A DNA stretch of 64,000 bases from Rhodoferax bucti (GTDB taxonomy: Bacteria > Pseudomonadota > Gammaproteobacteria > Burkholderiales > Burkholderiaceae_C), in assembly GCF_005876985.1 (NCBI RefSeq), contig NZ_VAHD01000001.1:558001-622000 (forward strand). Reading direction: 5' to 3'. The notes below the pieces were generated by a model. The model ran no database searches. It worked only from the letters and a program-made list of their open reading frames with translations, and was not told where the DNA came from. Position 1 is the stretch's first letter. The number at the start of each line of letters is the position of its first letter. Positions 63,371 to 64,000 of the stretch are shown here, one piece after another. The translations under genes and the position numbers were made by a program.

Positions 63371-64000
63371 TTAGAGCAAAGCCTTCAGTAGCTTCGCCAT
63401 CTCGGAGGGGTTGCGGGTCACTTTGAAACCGCACTCTTCCATCACCGCCAGCTTGGCGTCAGCCGTATCAGCACCGCCGGAAATCAAGGCGCCAGCGTGG
63501 CCCATGCGCTTTCCAGGAGGGGCTGTCACGCCGGCAATGAAACCGACCACAGGCTTTTTCATGTTCAGCTTGCACCAGCGAGCAGCTTCAGCTTCGTCGG
63601 GTCCGCCGATTTCACCGATCATGATCACCGCATCTGTATCGGGATCTTCGTTGAACGCTTGCATCACATCGATGTGCTTCAAACCGTTGATCGGGTCGCC
63701 ACCGATACCGACCGCAGAAGACTGGCCCAGACCGATTTCGGTAAGTTGCGCCACGGCTTCGTATGTCAGCGTACCGGAGCGGGACACCACGCCGATACGG
63801 CCCTTGCGGTGGATGTGACCGGGCATGATGCCGATCTTGATTTCGTCAGGCGTGATCAAACCGGGGCAGTTGGGGCCCAACAGCAAGGTCTTCTTGCCCC
63901 CGGCAGCTTCCTTGGCCTTCATCTTGTTGCGCACTTCCAGCATGTCCTTGACGGGGATGCCTTCAGTAATGCAAATCGCCAAATCCAAGTCCGCTTCTAC
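63371..64000 (-). CDS. sucD: succinyl-CoA synthetase alpha subunit (3' part only)
   Basis: The C-terminal 209 residues of SucD, the ADP-forming succinate-CoA ligase alpha subunit of the TCA cycle; the N-terminal CoA-binding part lies beyond the window edge. Visible features are the GPNCPGLITPDE loop, the SRSGTLTYEAVAQLTE helix, VGIGGDPINGL, and the phosphohistidine region KRMGHAGALISGG near the end. sucC would be expected further upstream on this strand. Confidence 0.96.
   Translation of the reverse strand, partial: VEADLDLAICITEGIPVKDMLEVRNKMKAKEAAGGKKTLLLGPNCPGLITPDEIKIGIMPGHIHRKGRIGVVSRSGTLTYEAVAQLTEIGLGQSSAVGIGGDPINGLKHIDVMQAFNEDPDTDAVIMIGEIGGPDEAEAARWCKLNMKKPVVGFIAGVTAPPGKRMGHAGALISGGADTADAKLAVMEECGFKVTRNPSEMAKLLKALL

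Overview
The window comes from a betaproteobacterium, most likely a member of the Comamonadaceae close to Rhodoferax or Curvibacter. This is an inference from gene content and order: dprA-smg, yajC-secD-secF, yhdP beside a Nit-type amidase, glnE, a DUF3717/DUF1289 protein, a TerC gene behind a yybP-ykoY leader, and a high-GC background. No rRNA, tRNA, CRISPR array, insertion sequence or prophage was seen. Genes are densely packed and many overlap by ATGA.

Layout. 1-7.8 kb: tail of a LysM-like gene, dprA, smg, a large DUF1631 protein, and the Sec accessory genes secF, secD and yajC. 7.9-12.8 kb: a fused indolepyruvate ferredoxin oxidoreductase divergent from an Lrp regulator, plus a small exported protein. 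12.8-23.9 kb: a complete L-rhamnose operon (aldolase/dehydrogenase, isomerase, ABC importer, mutarotase, kinase) divergent from a LysR regulator. 24-35.7 kb: cheV, mltA with a mini-protein sharing its start, a Nit amidase, yhdP, glnE, rfaE2 and an HD-GYP-like protein whose HD pair is lost. 35.7-43.9 kb: a diiron ferritin-like protein divergent from an eight-gene lipid-type operon (flavoprotein, DUF1365, CFA-synthase-like methyltransferase, chalcone-isomerase-like protein, MFS carrier, DUF3833 lipoprotein, SDR, NTF2-like). 43.9-50.4 kb: zinc ribbon, GST, purB, yaeQ, DUF3717/DUF1289, a Mn-type riboswitch with TerC, a small membrane protein and a BepA-like protease.

50.4-62.4 kb is the most interesting part. 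An AT-rich block holds a type IV pilin with a sigma-54-type promoter and an O-antigen-ligase/PglL-like enzyme. Behind it is one compact six-gene unit transcribed toward the pilin: a CHASE2 Ser/Thr kinase, a PP2C phosphatase, a two-FHA protein, a CHASE2 class III nucleotide cyclase, an MBL-fold protein of the cyclic-nucleotide phosphodiesterase type, and a GspE/PilB ATPase carrying an N-terminal GAF domain. Read together, these look like a two-branch (phosphorylation and cyclic nucleotide) signalling module feeding a pilus or secretion motor. That function is inferred, not shown. 62.6-64 kb: a second TerC gene behind tandem hairpins and the 3' part of sucD.

A second pattern cuts across the window: five copies of a 27-bp element, TGCG + 6 nt + a 17-nt core with GCTA at its start, lie in the same orientation. 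Three are inside genes and are read in the same frame. The only gene-free stretch above 300 bases is 47445-47809, which holds a promoter and the riboswitch.
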